Below the pieces are notes generated by a model, which saw only the letters and a program-made list of their open reading frames with translations, made no database searches and had not been told where the DNA came from. This document shows positions 50,634 through 52,753 of a stretch of 52,753 nt of DNA, one piece after another. Position numbers and translations under genes: made by a program. The number at the start of each line of letters is the position of its first letter. Position 1 is the stretch's first letter. The stretch is from Candidatus Mediterraneibacter excrementavium. Lineage in GTDB: Bacteria; Bacillota; Clostridia; Lachnospirales; Lachnospiraceae. The DNA lies in NCBI GenBank assembly GCA_019120275.1, contig DWVL01000031.1:1-52753 (forward strand), given 5' to 3'.

Positions 50634-51005
50634 ATGAAGATTATAATCAACAGTTCATCAATGGTACCGATATATGAACAGATCGTAGATCAGGTAAAAG
50701 CGCAGATCGTGGCCGGAGACCTGAAGGAAAATTATATCCTTCCCTCCGTCCGCGGACTTGCGAAAGATCTGAAGATCAGTGCGCTGACTGTCAAGAAGGC
50801 GTACGACAATCTTGAACAGGACGGTTTTACTGTTACCGTACATGGCAAAGGCACTTATGTGGCAGCGGCCAATCCGGAACGCATGAAAGAAGAACAGATG
50901 CGGAGCGTGGAGGCGGAGCTGGACTGGACTGTGCAGAAGGCGCGCAGATGTGGTCTTGCGGACGCGGAAATACGGAAGATTTTTGAAATTATCATGGAGG
51001 ACTAG
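50634..51005 (+). CDS. GntR-family regulator (YtrA subgroup) of ABC cassette
   Basis: A 123-residue regulator: VPIYEQIVDQVKAQIVAGDLKENYILPSVRGLAKDLKISALTVKKAYDNLEQDGF with wing VHGKGTYVA and a short helical tail. It is directly followed by the ABC ATPase gene and probably represses the operon through the inverted repeat at its promoter, as YtrA does in Bacillus, where inducers include cell-wall antibiotics. Confidence 0.92.
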   Translation: MKIIINSSSMVPIYEQIVDQVKAQIVAGDLKENYILPSVRGLAKDLKISALTVKKAYDNLEQDGFTVTVHGKGTYVAAANPERMKEEQMRSVEAELDWTVQKARRCGLADAEIRKIFEIIMED

Positions 51006-51860
51006 ATGATGCTGGAAATAAAAGATCTGGTAAAAAATTACAGGGATTTCAGACTGGAATGTTCACTGCAGGTGAAGCCGGGGCAGATCACCGGATTGAT
51101 CGGGGAGAACGGTTCCGGAAAGAGTACGACCTTTAAATCCATTCTCGGACTGATCCGGCCCGACAGCGGGACGATCCGGATATTTGGAAAAGAAAGGTCT
51201 GAACTGGATCAGACGGACCGCCAGCAGATTGCCGCGGTGTTGTCGGACTCCGGGTTCAGCGGCTATCTGACGATCCGGGATATCATTCCGATCCTGGTCC
51301 ATATGTACAGGCGTTTTGACAGGGAGTATTTTCAGCATCAGGTGAAGAGATTCGATCTTCCGGAAAATAAGATGGTGAAAGAATTTTCTACAGGAATGAA
51401 AGCAAAGCTAAAGCTTCTGGCAGCGCTTGGAAGCCGTGCAAAGATGTTCATTATGGATGAACCGACATCGGGCCTTGATGTCGTTGCCAGGGATGAACTG
51501 CTGGATCTGATCAGAGAGTATATGGCGGAGAATGAAGACAGTTCGGTACTGATCAGTTCCCACATATCCGGGGATCTGGAGTCTTTATGCGATGATGTAT
51601 ACATGATCCATGAGGGAAAGATTGTACTGCATGAGGATATTGATACACTGTTAAGTGACTATGGGATTTTAAAAGTTGACGAAAAGCAGTATGCTGACAT
51701 GGATAAACAATATATGATCCGTACAATGCATGAGGCGTTTGGCTATGCATGTATGACGGACCAGAAGCAGTACTATATGGAAAATTATCCGGGAGCAGTG
51801 CTTGAAAAGGGCTCTCTCGACAGTGTGATCACGATGATGATAAGGGGTGACGAACTATGA
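51006..51860 (+). CDS. ABC transporter ATPase (YtrB/BcrA-like)
   Basis: A 284-residue ATPase with Walker A GENGSGKST, Q-loop region SDSGFSGYLTIRDIIP, signature FSTGMKAKLKLLAALG, Walker B MFIMDEPTSGLD and switch ISSHISGDLESLCDD, plus a ~75-residue C-terminal extension. Two start codons (51006, 51009) are adjacent. It overlaps the permease gene by four bases. The cassette resembles antibiotic-sensing exporters of the bacitracin/ytr type. Confidence 0.92.
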   Translation: MMLEIKDLVKNYRDFRLECSLQVKPGQITGLIGENGSGKSTTFKSILGLIRPDSGTIRIFGKERSELDQTDRQQIAAVLSDSGFSGYLTIRDIIPILVHMYRRFDREYFQHQVKRFDLPENKMVKEFSTGMKAKLKLLAALGSRAKMFIMDEPTSGLDVVARDELLDLIREYMAENEDSSVLISSHISGDLESLCDDVYMIHEGKIVLHEDIDTLLSDYGILKVDEKQYADMDKQYMIRTMHEAFGYACMTDQKQYYMENYPGAVLEKGSLDSVITMMIRGDEL

Positions 51861-52519
51861 AAGGATTGATCGTGAAGGATATAGAACTGACAAAGAATCA
51901 GGGGAAAACGCTTCTGATCCTGGCCGTGGTCATTGCAGTATTCCTGGAAATATCAGGAATGGGCAGCGATTTCGCAACTGCATATATTACGATCATATTT
52001 TCGCTTTTTGCGTCAACAACGGTCTCCTATGATGAATATGAAAACGGGTTTCCGTTTCTTCTTTCCCTGCCGGTGAGCAGACGTGACTATGTAAATGCAA
52101 AGTATGCATTCAGCGGTATGCTTATCCTTACTGCGTGGATCATCGGCACAGCATTTGGGATGATCTTCAGAGGCATCCGCGGGGAGGAGATCTTTGCACC
52201 GGATAAACTTGGAGCGACGATCGGATATCTGGCGGTGTCGGTTGTCTTTGTAGCGGTGATGCTGCCGCTCCGCCTGAAATTTGAAGGAGATAAGGGAAAA
52301 CTCATCCTTCCCCTGGTGATCGCCGGTGCAGGGATCCTTCTCTACGGAGGAGTAAAACTCGCAGATTTGTCCGGGATCGATGCTGAAAAAGAGGCGCTCC
52401 GCATCCTGAGTGGCATGGGTACTGCAGGAATCCTGGTGATGCTTGCAGCCATTATGGTGCTGGCGGCAGGAATATCGTGGCTGTGCAGCAGACGGATCAT
52501 GATGAAAAAAGAATTCTGA
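51857..52519 (+). CDS. ABC-2-type transporter permease
   Basis: A 220-residue membrane protein with six helices: GKTLLILAVVIAVFLEISGMG, YITIIFSLFASTTVSYDEYENGFPFLLSLPVSRRDYVNAKY (the usual cytoplasmic ABC-2 motif), two helices at about 90-150, and two near the end. Partner of the preceding ATPase. Transported substrate unknown. Confidence 0.88.
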   Translation: MKGLIVKDIELTKNQGKTLLILAVVIAVFLEISGMGSDFATAYITIIFSLFASTTVSYDEYENGFPFLLSLPVSRRDYVNAKYAFSGMLILTAWIIGTAFGMIFRGIRGEEIFAPDKLGATIGYLAVSVVFVAVMLPLRLKFEGDKGKLILPLVIAGAGILLYGGVKLADLSGIDAEKEALRILSGMGTAGILVMLAAIMVLAAGISWLCSRRIMMKKEF

Positions 52520-52525
52520 GCAATT

Positions 52526-52598
52526 AAAAAACAGGTTTTTCAACACTGGGAGAACAACTTTTTACAACTCCTGTAAGTTTGTTGATAACCTGTTTTTT
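52526..52598 (+). terminator. Long terminator after the ABC cassette
   Basis: AAAAAACAGGTT pairs with AACCTGTTTTTT, with TCAACA/TGTTGA inside; A and T runs at the edges allow action on both strands. Confidence 0.85.
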
Positions 52599-52753
52599 GC
52601 ATTAATGCGATTGTATTGACATAAAAAACATGGTATTGTGGACACACTCAAATATTTGATTTCATTTAGTACCCGTTCGCGGGTTCTGTATATCTGCAGA
52701 TTTCAACAGGCCTGTCCGGCCGGCTTTCCAAAATGAACAAACAGGTATTCCTT
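52599..52753 (+). other. Leader region of a gene beyond the window
   Basis: GCATTAATGCGAT (52599-52611) resembles the sequence before glmS and is followed by TTGACA (52616-52621), but no good -10 is at the right distance. ACCCG-TTCG-CGGGT forms a small tetraloop hairpin, and GGCC/GGCC sequences follow. No open frame can be assigned. Confidence 0.3.

Overview
This window looks like chromosome from a spore-forming, gut-type member of the Lachnospiraceae (Firmicutes, Clostridia). The pointers are forespore genes (spoVAC, spoVAD, spoVAE), YtrA-type GntR regulators, MscL with a zinc-ribbon tail, a PhoP-type pst-pho cluster, strong AGGAGG ribosome-binding sites and sigma-A promoters with 17-bp spacers. 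The assignment is inferred from gene content; no 16S or marker comparison was possible. I saw no tRNA, rRNA, CRISPR array, insertion-sequence transposase or phage gene.

Layout. 1-500: decayed membrane-anchored HTH regulator. 580-5675: thiamin salvage (thiW, thiM, thiE, a HAD phosphatase, thiD, cytX), with a full TPP riboswitch and terminator before thiM and an unusual half-TPP-like leader before thiW. 5798-8952: mscL, an AraC regulator and a divergent alpha-glucosidase. 9116-12302: NhaC antiporter, C39-like protein, asnA. 12430-12780: a promoter-driven structured RNA candidate with no gene in it. 12876-14807: small membrane proteins and a PHP phosphoesterase. 14860-17536 (minus): OPT transporter, PqqD-like protein and a membrane-anchored partner. 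17640-21747: heterodimeric ABC exporter plus MarR repressor with tandem operators. 21822-26514: methyltransferase, hslO, nadE, molybdopterin-binding-domain protein. 26539-32366: orphan membrane protein, second AraC regulator, glycogen phosphorylase, malQ. 32375-34504: divergent spoVAC / spoVAD-spoVAE. 34632-38020: glmS, then a wrecked phosphonate locus (rpiR fused by deletion to the phnW tail) with intact phnX. 38074-44521: pstS-pstC-pstA-pstB-phoU-phoP-phoR. 44522-45125: non-coding, repeat-rich. 45126-52519: GntR-clpC, a conserved unknown, radA, a YbgC-like thioesterase, and a GntR-ABC-permease cassette.

How the genes work together. The thi block imports and phosphorylates thiazole and pyrimidine precursors and joins them; no thiC, thiG or thiF is present, so the block is salvage-type. 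The alpha-glucosidase and the phosphorylase/malQ pair each lie opposite an AraC gene, and both intergenic regions carry the same bipartite operator at the same distance from the -10 box, suggesting one maltodextrin regulon. The pst-pho block is a complete phosphate-starvation module.

Most noteworthy: (1) PstS has its two halves in swapped order, a circular permutation; (2) two copies of a ~49-bp element with a 33-bp palindrome sit just after stop codons at hslO/nadE and pstA/pstB; (3) the thiW leader keeps only the pyrimidine-binding arm of a TPP aptamer next to a hairpin that would hide the ribosome-binding site; (4) the structured RNA candidate at 12469-12776; (5) the rpiR-phnW deletion scar; (6) the duplicated AraC operator.
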